Shown: positions 43,132-51,560, counted from the stretch's first letter. The stretch is 64,000 nt of DNA from Nonlabens sp. MB-3u-79 (GCF_002831625.1 NZ_CP025116.1:744001-808000); one strand, 5' to 3'. The notes: generated by a model not told the origin, from the letters alone. Translations and numbers: made by a program.

Positions 43132-43308
43132 GTGAAAAAAGAAAGCAAATTAGGTGCTGGAATAGCATTAGGATGTGGAATTGGAGCTGCAATTGGAATT
43201 GTAACCGGCAATCTAGGTGTATGGATTGGTGTTGGGATAGCTATAGGTGCTGGAATCGGAAATAGTTTAACAAAAAAGGGTGGTAAAAAAAACGATCCTA
43301 AATCTTGA
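43132..43308 (+). CDS. Small glycine-zipper membrane protein
   Basis: A 58-residue frame opening with GTG and ending in TGA. It begins KKESKLGAGIALGCG and continues with regular GxxxG spacing (IGVGIAIGAGIGNS), giving two glycine-zipper helices separated by NLG and a lysine-rich tail (KKGGKKNDPK). This is the pattern of a common small Bacteroidota membrane protein family of unknown role. An in-frame stop shortly upstream fixes the GTG as the first usable start. It is shorter than usual gene-calling cut-offs. Confidence 0.75.
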   Translation: MKKESKLGAGIALGCGIGAAIGIVTGNLGVWIGVGIAIGAGIGNSLTKKGGKKNDPKS

Positions 43309-43475
43309 AATATAGAAAACAAAAGCAACTAACTTAAGCCGTATATAATTTATTGCTAGTTCTAGCCTACTTACTAAAATCCTTGCAGATTTTGTTTTTG
43401 CTAACTTGGGCGCTGTATCACACAACAACACATATACAGCCCGATTGGCAAGTCATATCGCAAATAAAAGACATG

Positions 43476-43507
43476 AAAAAGGGGCAGAATATGTTTTGCC
43501 CCTTTTT
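43476..43507. terminator. Terminator of the desaturase gene
   Basis: Eleven-base stem AAAAAGGGGCA/TGCCCCTTTTT with a 10-base loop, T-rich on both strands, 29 bases beyond the stop codon of the minus-strand desaturase gene. Confidence 0.9.
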
Positions 43508-43535
43508 GATTTAAGATGATAAGATAGCGATTTAC

Positions 43536-44537
43536 TTATCCTACAACAGGTTCATTCACCCAACTAAATTTAGCCGCCTCTTCAGGTATCTTAATACGTG
43601 TTGAAACGCGTTCCATACGAGCTGGAAGCTTCATTAAATAATCACGTGCTTTTTCTGCTTCTTCTGTCAGGTTGGTCATGTTAGCAATGTCCCATTGTTC
43701 AATGAGCCTTTGCATAATGTCGATATAGTCTTGAGCGGTATAAACACCTATACGCTGTGCACTGTTTGAAAAATCTTCAAAAGCAGCTCCTATAGACTGT
43801 CCAGATTCTCTAAGGAACATCGCTGGCATTACAATTTTGTGCACCATCATTTCCTTAAATGCTACCATCATGTTGCTAGCATCTACTTTGAAAATCTCAC
43901 TTACAAAAGTGCTATAAGCCCTGTGGTGGCGCATCTCATCTCCTGATATAATGCGACACATTTTAGAAAGAGCTGTATTCCCATAGCCACGTGCTAATTT
44001 TGCCACACGGTTGTGAGAAACATAAGTCGCAAGTTCTTGAAAACTGGTATAAATAAAGTTTTTATAGGGGTCGCGATCTGTACCTATATCAAAGCCATCG
44101 GTAATCAAGTGATGTGTTGTGATTTCTACTTGACGCATGTTCACACGACCAGATAAGTACAAATATTTGTTGAGTGTATCACCATGACGGTTTTCTTCAC
44201 CAGTCCACTGGCGCACCCATTTGGACCAGATATTTCCCTTTCCTTCTACCTGATTAATACCTTCTACATCCATTAACCAAGATTCATAAGTAGGTAATGC
44301 TTCCTCGGTGATCGTATCTCCTACAAGTGCTACCCAAAAATCATACGGGAGCTCTTTAGCGAGCTCTCTTAATTCCCGTACTTCTTCAAAAAAAGTGTCT
44401 TCTTGAGAATTAGGTAAAAAATCAGAAGGCTGCCAAATTTTATCTACTGGAATTAAGTATTCATCCATGAAGGATTCTACTTTACTTTCCAAAGATTGCA
44501 TCACCTCAATGCGTATATTTTTAAGTGGTTTATTCAT
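43536..44537 (-). CDS. Acyl-ACP desaturase (ferritin-like di-iron)
   Basis: A 333-residue soluble desaturase that introduces a double bond into acyl-ACP, as in plant stearoyl-ACP desaturase and actinobacterial DesA. The di-iron motifs EENRHG (114-119) and DEMRHH (200-205) are intact with further ligands near E79 and E168. In flavobacteria it supports membrane fluidity. The plsC gene lies just upstream on the same strand, 68 bases away, with a palindrome (44581-44594) between; together they may shape phospholipid acyl composition. Confidence 0.9.
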   Translation of the reverse strand: MNKPLKNIRIEVMQSLESKVESFMDEYLIPVDKIWQPSDFLPNSQEDTFFEEVRELRELAKELPYDFWVALVGDTITEEALPTYESWLMDVEGINQVEGKGNIWSKWVRQWTGEENRHGDTLNKYLYLSGRVNMRQVEITTHHLITDGFDIGTDRDPYKNFIYTSFQELATYVSHNRVAKLARGYGNTALSKMCRIISGDEMRHHRAYSTFVSEIFKVDASNMMVAFKEMMVHKIVMPAMFLRESGQSIGAAFEDFSNSAQRIGVYTAQDYIDIMQRLIEQWDIANMTNLTEEAEKARDYLMKLPARMERVSTRIKIPEEAAKFSWVNEPVVG

Positions 44538-44580
44538 AAGAAAAATTCTATTGTAAAGGTAGTCGTTTTGAAATTGTTCT

Positions 44581-44594
44581 GCTTTCGCGAAAGC
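44581..44594. repeat. Dispersed palindrome between plsC and desaturase
   Basis: Exact core GCTTTCGCGAAAGC, 12 bases beyond the plsC stop codon. Confidence 0.95.
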
Positions 44595-44605
44595 GAAATT
44601 ATTAT

Positions 44606-45355
44606 CTAACTCTTAAACGCAGTGGAAGTAATGCTGTTGTGAATTACTTCTTGAGTTTCTAAAATTAACTCCTCGTGATCCCTTCCTTGAATAGGAATAG
44701 GCTCATGAATCGTAAGCTTTATTTTATTACCTATACCGTAAGGAAACTTACCGTAGCGGTTTATTTTCCAACTGTTGTTTATCGTCACCGGTACAACAAC
44801 AGCGTCTGGTACATATTTAAATATAGTTTTTAAACCGTTCGTCTGGAAAGATTTAGGAACTCCCGTCCTGCTGCGAGTACCTTCTGCAAAAATCACCACA
44901 CTTCGTTTTTTTTCATATACGTTTTTCGCAAATTTAATCAATGCAGTAATCGCTTGTTTGCGATCCTTACGATCTATAGAACAGTTTTCTCCTATCCTTA
45001 AATTTAAGGAAATACTAGGTATCCCTTTTGCGAGTTCTTTTTTAGCAATGAATTTTGCGTGATAGTGTCTAAGGTAATAAATTAATGGCGGTATATCAAA
45101 CATGCTCTGATGGTTGCACACAAAAATATAAGATGGTCCAGGTGGTAAATCAGTTTTATAGTTGATGCTAAAAGTATTCAACAACGGCAATTGGGACTGC
45201 ATTAAAAACCAATTAAGTATATAAACGCTTTTACGATGAGCGTTATAGCCCCCTAGCTTATAACAGATCATCTGTATAGGGTGGAAAATAATCAGCAACA
45301 AAAAGAAAACGATGATGTGTATAACCGTTAACGGGTAAGAGATGATTTTTTGCAT
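44606..45355 (-). CDS. plsC: 1-acyl-sn-glycerol-3-phosphate acyltransferase
   Basis: Acylates lysophosphatidate to phosphatidate at the inner membrane. The 249-residue protein has an N-terminal membrane helix, the acyltransferase motif NHQSMFD (HX4D) and FAEGTRSR. I start at the ATG at 45355 (MQKIISYPL) because a TACCTTTG promoter box ends 4 bases before it; the longer frame to 45403 would cross that box. Confidence 0.93.
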   Translation of the reverse strand: MQKIISYPLTVIHIIVFFLLLIIFHPIQMICYKLGGYNAHRKSVYILNWFLMQSQLPLLNTFSINYKTDLPPGPSYIFVCNHQSMFDIPPLIYYLRHYHAKFIAKKELAKGIPSISLNLRIGENCSIDRKDRKQAITALIKFAKNVYEKKRSVVIFAEGTRSRTGVPKSFQTNGLKTIFKYVPDAVVVPVTINNSWKINRYGKFPYGIGNKIKLTIHEPIPIQGRDHEELILETQEVIHNSITSTAFKS

Positions 45356-45359
45356 TCTG

Positions 45360-45367
45360 CAAAGGTA
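45360..45367 (-). promoter_or_regulatory. Candidate plsC -7 box, 4 bases from the start codon
   Basis: Minus strand TACCTTTG matches TAnnTTTG; 4 bases to the ATG suggest a leaderless mRNA. Confidence 0.55.
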
Positions 45368-45500
45368 AATCCTTAGTTTACATGAAAGAACGAGATAGAG
45401 CAAAATCGATATGCGTGCATAGTAATTAGGAATTACTAAATATTACACACGTAAATCAGAAACTGCTTGTGATAATTTCAACACAAGATGCTGAAAACTA

Positions 45501-45535
45501 AAAAAGTGCTTTTATCTTGAGACAAAAACACTTTA
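45501..45535 (-). terminator. Terminator of the bacilliredoxin gene
   Basis: On the minus strand AAAGTG pairs with CACTTT and the inner TTTTTGTC with GATAAAAG through two wobble pairs, followed by T residues, 20 bases after the stop codon. Confidence 0.75.
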
Positions 45536-45555
45536 TATTTTAAAACTAAAACTGA

Positions 45556-45966
45556 TTAACAGCTCTCGTTGTATGCTTCTTTCAGGTTTTCAGCAATCAG
45601 TTCAGCCGGTCTTCCTTCAATATGGTGACGCTCTAACATGTGAACTAATTCACCGTTCTTGAACAAAGCCATACTAGGCGAGCTAGGTGGAAAAGGAATC
45701 ATCGCTGCTCTCGCTGCATCTACTGCATCGCGATCTACTCCTGCAAAAACCGTTACAATATGATCTGGCTTTTTTGCATTATCTAAAGACATTTTTGCTC
45801 CTGGACGTGCATTTGCAGCAGCGCAACCACAAACTGAATTCACCACTACTAAAGTAGTTCCTTCTTTGCTTAGTGCTTCTTTTACGTCGTTTTGTGTATA
45901 TAAATGTTCAAATCCTGCGTTACCTAAATCGTCACGCATCGGTTGAACTAATTCTGCTGGGTACAT
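45556..45966 (-). CDS. BrxA/BrxB-family bacilliredoxin (DUF1094)
   Basis: A 136-residue thioredoxin-fold protein with the family CGC motif (C46, C48) in VVNSVCGCAAANARPG. Members reduce mixed disulfides with bacillithiol in Firmicutes; homologues in Bacteroidota suggest bacillithiol or a similar thiol. Start ATG has a TACCTTTG box about 15 bases upstream. Monocistronic. Confidence 0.92.
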   Translation of the reverse strand: MYPAELVQPMRDDLGNAGFEHLYTQNDVKEALSKEGTTLVVVNSVCGCAAANARPGAKMSLDNAKKPDHIVTVFAGVDRDAVDAARAAMIPFPPSSPSMALFKNGELVHMLERHHIEGRPAELIAENLKEAYNESC

Positions 45967-46080
45967 AATATAAATTTTTTACAAAGGTAAAGACTTCTAG
46001 TGCTTTATGAAACAGCTATGGTATCATTTAAGTTTATTATGTGAATGGTTTTTTGAATAGTAGGATTCTTTCTGGATTTA

Positions 46081-46124
46081 AAAAAGACAGAAGTCTATAA
46101 AGCAGGGGTCCTATAGACTTCTGT
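46081..46124 (-). terminator. Intrinsic terminator with no gene upstream
   Basis: Thirteen-base exact stem, ACAGAAGTCTATA and TATAGACTTCTGT, with a 12-base loop; on the minus strand it runs into CTTTTTT. The gap upstream of it on that strand is non-coding up to the divergent gene. Confidence 0.75.
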
Positions 46125-46287
46125 TTCAATAGTGACAACCTTGTGTCAAAGCAGAGTGATTTTAAAATCTAATGGAGCATGGAAAGCGAACACGAACTAC
46201 TGAAAATTTAAAAGCTTGTACCTAAATTACACTTGGTAATTTTGAAATGTTATCGTGGAACTTATAAAGGTATCGAACCAAATTTTA

Positions 46288-46359
46288 TGGAAAGTCTTTC
46301 TAAATACTAAACAACTTATCCATTTACAAATGTTTAGTATCTTTAAGACTTTCTATTCC
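46288..46359 (+). promoter_or_regulatory. Long imperfect hairpin in front of the zinc-ribbon gene
   Basis: Inner 10-base exact stem ATACTAAACA (46304-46313) and TGTTTAGTAT (46331-46340) with a 17-base loop, extended by AAAGTCTT (46291) and AAGACTTT (46345) and by TGGAA/TTCCA at the base. It ends about 10 bases before the ATG and may act as leader RNA structure or an operator. Confidence 0.6.
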
Positions 46360-46369
46360 ATACTTAATT

Positions 46370-46723
46370 ATGACAACCAAAAGAAAATGTCCTGAATGTG
46401 ATGAAGAAGTGCGTGGCAGAGCCGATAAGGTTTATTGCAGTGATTACTGTCGTAATGTAGCAAATAACAAACTAAATAGAGATACCAATGCCTTAATGCG
46501 CAATATTAATAATAGACTGCGTAAAAACCATCGCGTTTTACAAATGCTCAATCCTAAAGATAAAACTAAAGTAAGTAGAAATAAGCTACTTGCTAGCGGC
46601 TTTGACTTTACCTTCTTTACCAGTATTTACACCACTAAAAAAGGGGGTGTTTATTACTTTATTTACGATCAGGGATACTTGGTTATGGAAGACGATTACT
46701 ACCTGATTGTAAAGAGAGATTAA
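46370..46723 (+). CDS. Small zinc-ribbon protein, unknown function
   Basis: A 117-residue protein. The N-terminus forms a zinc ribbon with C7, C10, C23 and C27 (CPECDEEV and YCSDYC), as in DUF2116-type proteins; residues 50-117 are a separate, conserved-looking flavobacterial part (LLASGFDFTFFTSIYTT, YYFIYDQGYLVMEDDYYLIVKR). It precedes a histidine kinase gene by 57 bases on the same strand, so they may be co-transcribed. Confidence 0.82.
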   Translation: MTTKRKCPECDEEVRGRADKVYCSDYCRNVANNKLNRDTNALMRNINNRLRKNHRVLQMLNPKDKTKVSRNKLLASGFDFTFFTSIYTTKKGGVYYFIYDQGYLVMEDDYYLIVKRD

Positions 46724-46780
46724 CAATTCAATAAACTGATGACACCTGCGTTATGAGATCCTATTAAACCCAGTTCCCGA

Positions 46781-47929
46781 ATGAAATTTAATTCAAATAA
46801 AAATATCTATAGATGGATCATGATTGTCGCGGCAGTGATGATCACTTCCTTGATTTTATGGAACACGTATGATTTTTTCCAGCAATTGAAGGAAAATGAA
46901 CGTAAAAACATACAGGAATTTGGAATCTCTCAAAAGGATCTTGCTAATCAAGGCTTAGGAGCAGATTTAGGCGAATTAGGTTTTACTGTAGCCAGTAATA
47001 CCACGACAGTACCAATGATTTTAATCGATTATAAAGGAGGAATCGAGACGCGTAACCTCCCTGAAAACATAAGTGATGACCCGGAAAGGATAAAAGAGCT
47101 AATTAAAATTTACAAACAAGAAAACGATCCTATCGTAACTCAATTTGAAGGAAAGCCATTCAGCACTATATACTACGGCAATAGTGACATTATAACAAAG
47201 ACCAAATATTACCCCATGGCTCTGGTCGTTATTATGTTATTGTTCTTCTTTGTTATTTGGTTTTTTTATAGGTCCAACAAGGCAGGTGAGCAAAACAAAC
47301 TTTGGGCTGGTATGGCAAAAGAAAGTGCGCATCAAATAGGTACACCACTTTCTTCTCTTGTAGGCTGGACTACCATTTTAAAAGACACTGATATTGATCC
47401 ATCCTATATAGTTGAAATGGAAAAAGACATCAACCGTCTTAAAATGATTACTGATCGATTTTCTAAAATAGGCTCCATTCCAAAACTCATTGAAGTAGAT
47501 ATAGTAGATCAAACTCAAAAAGCAACTGATTACATTGCAAATCGATCCTCAAAATTAGTCAAATTTGAAATAGACCTTCCAGATCAACCTATACAAGTCA
47601 AGTTAAATGAACCCCTATTTGAATGGGTGATAGAAAACCTCATTAAAAATGGTATTGACGCTATGAAAGGAAAAGGAACGATCTCCATATACCTAAAAGC
47701 AGATGTATACAATGTCTTTATTCAAATAAAAGACACTGGTAAAGGAATTCCAAAAAGTCAATGGAATCAAATTTTTAAACCTGGATTTACTACAAAAAGA
47801 CGTGGTTGGGGTTTGGGGCTTTCTCTCGCCAAACGTATTATCAAAGATTATCACAATGGTAAAATACGTGTTATGGAAAGTAAAAAAGACCAAGGAACTA
47901 CCTTTGAGATTACATTAAATAAAATCTAG
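46781..47929 (+). CDS. Membrane sensor histidine kinase, no adjacent response regulator
   Basis: A 382-residue kinase with two membrane helices (about 12-28 and 146-163) flanking a 115-residue periplasmic sensor, then the phospho-acceptor H184 in ESAHQIGTPLSSL, N-box IENLIKNGIDAM, G1 DTGKGIP and G2 GWGLGLSLAKRI. No response regulator gene is present nearby, so the partner is elsewhere. A 52-codon frame follows directly. Confidence 0.93.
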   Translation: MKFNSNKNIYRWIMIVAAVMITSLILWNTYDFFQQLKENERKNIQEFGISQKDLANQGLGADLGELGFTVASNTTTVPMILIDYKGGIETRNLPENISDDPERIKELIKIYKQENDPIVTQFEGKPFSTIYYGNSDIITKTKYYPMALVVIMLLFFFVIWFFYRSNKAGEQNKLWAGMAKESAHQIGTPLSSLVGWTTILKDTDIDPSYIVEMEKDINRLKMITDRFSKIGSIPKLIEVDIVDQTQKATDYIANRSSKLVKFEIDLPDQPIQVKLNEPLFEWVIENLIKNGIDAMKGKGTISIYLKADVYNVFIQIKDTGKGIPKSQWNQIFKPGFTTKRRGWGLGLSLAKRIIKDYHNGKIRVMESKKDQGTTFEITLNKI

Positions 47930-47943
47930 AAGTCTGCCACATT

Positions 47944-48102
47944 ATGAAAACGGTAAAAGAACTGTTTAAAAAGCAGCTGCAATTACAAGGTGAACCAGCT
48001 TTAGAAGAACTTGTCATCCAGATACCTCATGCCGTCAATGACGAAAAAAAAGACGAAGAATCCATACGATTTGAAAAAGTGCCAAGGGTAGCTTTAAAGT
48101 AG
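47944..48102 (+). CDS. Small protein downstream of histidine kinase
   Basis: A 52-residue ATG frame 14 bases after the kinase stop: MKTVKELFKKQLQLQGEP, then a hydrophobic and acidic centre (ALEELVIQIPHAVNDEKK) and a tail ending FEKVPRVALK. It is too short for routine calling. Position, ATG and close spacing suggest translation with the kinase; no family recognised, so it could also be a chance frame. Confidence 0.5.
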   Translation: MKTVKELFKKQLQLQGEPALEELVIQIPHAVNDEKKDEESIRFEKVPRVALK

Positions 48103-48163
48103 CAGTAAAAAACCTACAAGCTTATACATATACCTATTAAAAAGGTTACCGCATTAGAATCAA

Positions 48164-49618
48164 CTAGCTTCTAGGTAAAGTAACCGTAAATGTGGTGCCT
48201 TCTCCATAAATAGTTTTCATATGAATGGTGCCGTTAAAATTTTCTACGATTTGTTTCACCATGGCAAGGCCTAATCCCATACCGCTATTTTTTGTAGTAA
48301 ACTTAGGTTCAAATATTTTCCTTTCGTGCTCTGCAAGCACACCTGTTCCATTATCTGATACGGTTAGATAAATCTTTTTATCATCATGTTTAACAGAAAC
48401 TACAATTTTATTTTCTCGGCCTGGATGACTGGCCTGGATAGCATTTTTAACTAAGTTTGTAACCACACGTATCAACTGAGTTCTATCAAATACCGCTTTC
48501 AAAGAGTCGGCATCTTCTATGTAATAAATATTGGACTCATTAAAAATATCTAATGCCAGTTGGGTCACCATACATACATCAGTTTCCTCATTTTTCTGCG
48601 CAGGCATGGTGGCATAGGTAGAGAAAGCACTTGCTATATTGCTCATTACATCTATTTGCTCTATTAAAGAGTTCGAATATTCGTTGAGTTTTTCTTTAAA
48701 CTCGGCATCAGTTGGGTCAAATCTTCTTTGAAAACTTTGCACAGTGAGTCTCATGGGTGTCAACGGATTTTTAATCTCGTGTGCCACTTGTTTGGCCATT
48801 TCTCTCCATGCTTGTTCCCTTTCACTGGTGGCAAGTTTTACGGCACTCTCTTCCAGCTCATCTACCATTTTATTATAGGACTCTACAAGCGTATTTATTT
48901 CTTCTGTGCCTTTGTGATCTATTTCTAATTTACGATTGCGTTTTGATAAATCTAACTGTTTCAGATTATCAGATATACTTCTAATGGATCTGGTAATATA
49001 CCTTGCTAGGAAATAACCGAGTACGATAGAAATAAAGAACATCAAGGCATAAACTAAACCGAGTCTCTTTAAAAACTCCTCAAGTTCATAGCTCATAAAG
49101 TCATCATTCTCAATATAAGGGAGATTGAGAATGGCTATGTTTTTAAATTGATTATCTGTTAGATAGGAATAACTGGAACGATAACTTTGCCCACCAATTT
49201 CAAATTTCTCTACATAACGTCCATCTTCAGAATCTCTTAGTTTTTTCAAAATACGGCTAGAGATCTGACTGTGTTTGCTATCGCTTACAAACTGAGCTTT
49301 TGAGCTTTTTCTGAGCTTTCCTTGGAGGTCATGCATATAAATAGGCATCTCATGGATGGCACTTAGTCCGTAAATTTCTTCTTTAAAAATATTTTTAAGG
49401 TTATCTGTGGTGACCTCAAAATCTGTTTTTTCAATGACGTAGGATATATTTTCTTTAATAGCCTGTTCTTTACGAAACAGTCTTTTTTCATGATAATCTT
49501 TGGCTTGTTCTTGGAATTGATAGATCGACATTCCAGCAATGAGAACACTGGCAATAATGGTAAGCACCATCATGGAGAAAAAGATGCGATTTCTAAGGCT
49601 ATTTGTATACAATCTCAT
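48164..49618 (-). CDS. NtrY-like membrane sensor histidine kinase
   Basis: A 484-residue kinase: membrane helix about 12-32, periplasmic sensor of about 150 residues, second helix about 186-206, HAMP-like linker (about 207-260), H280 in QVAHEIKNPLTPMRL, N-box TNLVKNAIQAS, G1 SDNGTGV and G2 GMGLGLAMVKQI. The EIKNPLTPMRLT motif is typical of NtrY-type kinases in Bacteroidota. It converges on the other kinase gene; neither has a response regulator in the window. Confidence 0.94.
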   Translation of the reverse strand: MRLYTNSLRNRIFFSMMVLTIIASVLIAGMSIYQFQEQAKDYHEKRLFRKEQAIKENISYVIEKTDFEVTTDNLKNIFKEEIYGLSAIHEMPIYMHDLQGKLRKSSKAQFVSDSKHSQISSRILKKLRDSEDGRYVEKFEIGGQSYRSSYSYLTDNQFKNIAILNLPYIENDDFMSYELEEFLKRLGLVYALMFFISIVLGYFLARYITRSIRSISDNLKQLDLSKRNRKLEIDHKGTEEINTLVESYNKMVDELEESAVKLATSEREQAWREMAKQVAHEIKNPLTPMRLTVQSFQRRFDPTDAEFKEKLNEYSNSLIEQIDVMSNIASAFSTYATMPAQKNEETDVCMVTQLALDIFNESNIYYIEDADSLKAVFDRTQLIRVVTNLVKNAIQASHPGRENKIVVSVKHDDKKIYLTVSDNGTGVLAEHERKIFEPKFTTKNSGMGLGLAMVKQIVENFNGTIHMKTIYGEGTTFTVTLPRS

Positions 49619-49814
49619 TAAGGTAAAAATAACAATAATTGAGCCACTTGTAACTTCAAGCTGTGGTTTAAAGATCCCTTTGCTAAATTATTCCACTTTT
49701 GCATCAAATCGAGTACAGCATCATCTCTTGTTTTCCTTATAAAAGTGAAAGTCAAAACAGGCATACCTCTCATCAGCCTTTAAAAAATGGTTATGGAGTC
49801 TGTGGGTAAATCAA

Positions 49815-49822
49815 TAACTTTG
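49815..49822 (+). promoter_or_regulatory. Candidate -7 box of the RNA methylase gene, 4 bases from the start codon
   Basis: TAACTTTG matches TAnnTTTG; the ATG follows after 4 bases, again implying a leaderless mRNA. Confidence 0.5.
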
Positions 49823-49826
49823 CCCT

Positions 49827-50309
49827 ATGAAAATAGATAATCTAGAACAAGGATTTTACGGTATTGGAATTATGAATGGCAAGACTCCAGAAAATCTAGG
49901 GGTTTTATGGCGTACGGCTCAAAACCTAGGAGCTAATTTTATCTTTACGATTGGGAAGCGCTATGCAAAACAAGCCTGCGACACCCATAACGCAGTAGGT
50001 GCCCTTCCTTATTTTCACTACAAGACCTTTGATGATTTTTACACCCATTTACCTAAAGGTGCTATGATAGTAGGTATCGAATTAACTGATACTGCAATGC
50101 CACTAGAGGCGTTTAAGCACCCACGTAGTTGCGTCTATCTACTAGGCGCAGAAGATCATGGACTCACTAATGAGGCGCTAGTAAAATCGCAACATATTAT
50201 TAAGTTCAATACTCCTAAGAGCCTTAATGTAGCGGTTGCTGGCAGTATAATCATGTATGATAGAAGCGTAAAAGGAACAAGCATCTACCTAGATGGCAAA
50301 GCGGTCTAA
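49827..50309 (+). CDS. TrmH/SpoU-family RNA 2'-O-methyltransferase
   Basis: A 160-residue SPOUT methylase acting on rRNA or tRNA ribose. The family motifs are NGKTPENLGVLWRTAQNLGA (motif 1 region), VYLLGAEDHGLTNEAL (motif 2) and SLNVAVAGSIIMYDR (motif 3), which bind S-adenosylmethionine in the deep knot. It lacks the N-terminal substrate-binding extension of larger members. Target unknown. Confidence 0.9.
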   Translation: MKIDNLEQGFYGIGIMNGKTPENLGVLWRTAQNLGANFIFTIGKRYAKQACDTHNAVGALPYFHYKTFDDFYTHLPKGAMIVGIELTDTAMPLEAFKHPRSCVYLLGAEDHGLTNEALVKSQHIIKFNTPKSLNVAVAGSIIMYDRSVKGTSIYLDGKAV

Positions 50310-50359
50310 TCGATGACATTTGTCCAATTATTTTTAAATAATACTGATTATTAACCATT

Positions 50360-50393
50360 TAGAAACATAAAAGTTTTTACTTTTATGTTTCTA
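50360..50393 (+). promoter_or_regulatory. Perfect 15-base hairpin upstream of the cold-shock gene
   Basis: TAGAAACATAAAAGT (50360-50374) pairs exactly with ACTTTTATGTTTCTA (50379-50393) around TTTT. It ends 19 bases before the cold-shock ATG and lacks a following T run, so it is better explained as a leader structure or binding site than as a terminator of the methylase gene. Confidence 0.7.
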
Positions 50394-50412
50394 ACAATTA
50401 CAATTTATTATA

Positions 50413-50607
50413 ATGAAACAAGGAACTGTAAAATTTTTTAATGAGTCTAAAGGATTTGGATTCATTACTGAAGAAGGAACAAATCAAGAATGCTTCGTTC
50501 ATGTTACTGGGCTTATCGATGAGATAAGGGAAGGTGATCTAGTAGAATACGAAGAAACAGAAGGTAAAAAAGGAGTGAACGCTGTAAATGTAAAAGTGGT
50601 TCAATAA
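50413..50607 (+). CDS. CspA-family cold-shock protein
   Basis: A 64-residue single-stranded nucleic-acid chaperone. RNP1 (KGFGFI) and RNP2 (CFVHV) are present, with the first strand GTVKFFNESK. Cold-shock genes are usually controlled by structured 5' leaders; here a perfect hairpin precedes the start. A terminator (50636-50666) follows, so the gene is monocistronic. Confidence 0.95.
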   Translation: MKQGTVKFFNESKGFGFITEEGTNQECFVHVTGLIDEIREGDLVEYEETEGKKGVNAVNVKVVQ

Positions 50608-50635
50608 CTTAGATTTATATTTGTAAATCGTCAAG

Positions 50636-50666
50636 TCCCATTTCAGTACTATGAAGTGGGATTTTT
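50636..50666 (+). terminator. Terminator of the cold-shock gene
   Basis: Stem TCCCATTTCA with TGAAGTGGGA (one G-T pair), 6-base loop, then TTTTT, 28 bases after the stop codon. Confidence 0.85.
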
Positions 50667-50678
50667 ATTTAAAATAGT

Positions 50679-51560
50679 ATGATGAATAAAAAAATAAGCT
50701 ATTACAAAGAATCAGGAAGCTATCATGCTCCTAGCCTTTTAATAAGTGTACTCTTCTTAATCTCCTTATCGCTGTTGTTAGCATATCTTTATAATGCTCT
50801 AACTTTAGTCATGCCTATTATATACATTAATGTATTATTAGTATTTGGGATTGGAATAGTTTTAGGGTATTCGGTCCTTGTGTTGTGCAAATTAAGTAAG
50901 GTTGGCAACTATAAAATAAGAATAGGGCTCGCTCTTCTTATTGGAATTATCACTCTATACTTTCAGTGGTCTGCTTATATAGGCTATCTCATAAATGAAG
51001 GTTCACATAGTCTGGAGTCCTATATAAACTCTTTGGGATGGATATTCTATGATTCTATAGAAAAAGAAGTTCTCGTAGAATTATATCATTACGGCGCTTA
51101 TGAAGTTTTTAATACCCAAGTAACTGATTATGCACTATTTTTTATCTGGCTCATTGAGGCGGCAATTATAATTGCCATACCAATTCTTGCAGTTTTTAGG
51201 TATGTGCCTTTACCAATTTCAGGCACTTACAATAAATTCTATGATCAATATACACTGGAGAAAGACTTTAGATCCTTAGGGTCAGGAGAGCTTACTGCTT
51301 TAAGGATTCATGAAGGTCCAGCTGCTGCCCTACAAGAATTTGAGGGCGGCAAAGCAAACCGACATAGCAAGATAAAAATATTTTATTTACCTCAAGAAAG
51401 TAAACAATACCTAAAGGCTGAAAATATTTCTATACAGCGTGGGAATGAAAGTAAGACAGCAGTAGATGTAATCGTTAAATATTTAGAGATTTCTACACCT
51501 CAGGCAAAAGAATTACTGGAAACATTTAGGAACAGAAAGGATGGTTTTCAATTGTTATAA
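50679..51560 (+). CDS. Four-helix membrane protein with cytoplasmic tail, unknown function
   Basis: A 293-residue protein with four predicted membrane helices (about 18-40, 46-70, 80-105, 148-175) and a soluble C-terminal part (from about 190) that contains RIHEGPAAALQEFEGGKANRHSKI and looks structured. No family recognised. The start ATG ATG follows the cold-shock terminator closely; a TATATTTG box lies at 50616-50623. A strong terminator follows. Confidence 0.7.
   Translation: MMNKKISYYKESGSYHAPSLLISVLFLISLSLLLAYLYNALTLVMPIIYINVLLVFGIGIVLGYSVLVLCKLSKVGNYKIRIGLALLIGIITLYFQWSAYIGYLINEGSHSLESYINSLGWIFYDSIEKEVLVELYHYGAYEVFNTQVTDYALFFIWLIEAAIIIAIPILAVFRYVPLPISGTYNKFYDQYTLEKDFRSLGSGELTALRIHEGPAAALQEFEGGKANRHSKIKIFYLPQESKQYLKAENISIQRGNESKTAVDVIVKYLEISTPQAKELLETFRNRKDGFQLL

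Larger units (their letters stand above)
45967..46369. other. Divergent intergenic region with two structured elements
   Basis: Contains a complete-looking minus-strand terminator (46081-46124) and a long imperfect hairpin (46288-46359) just before the zinc-ribbon gene, with a TACCTTTG box at 45982-45989 (minus) for the bacilliredoxin gene. No protein-coding gene seen; a small minus-strand RNA between these elements is possible. Confidence 0.5.

Noticed and set aside
45356..45403. Longer N-terminus of PlsC
   Set aside because: It would cross the TACCTTTG promoter box directly before the internal ATG and adds an unconserved segment.
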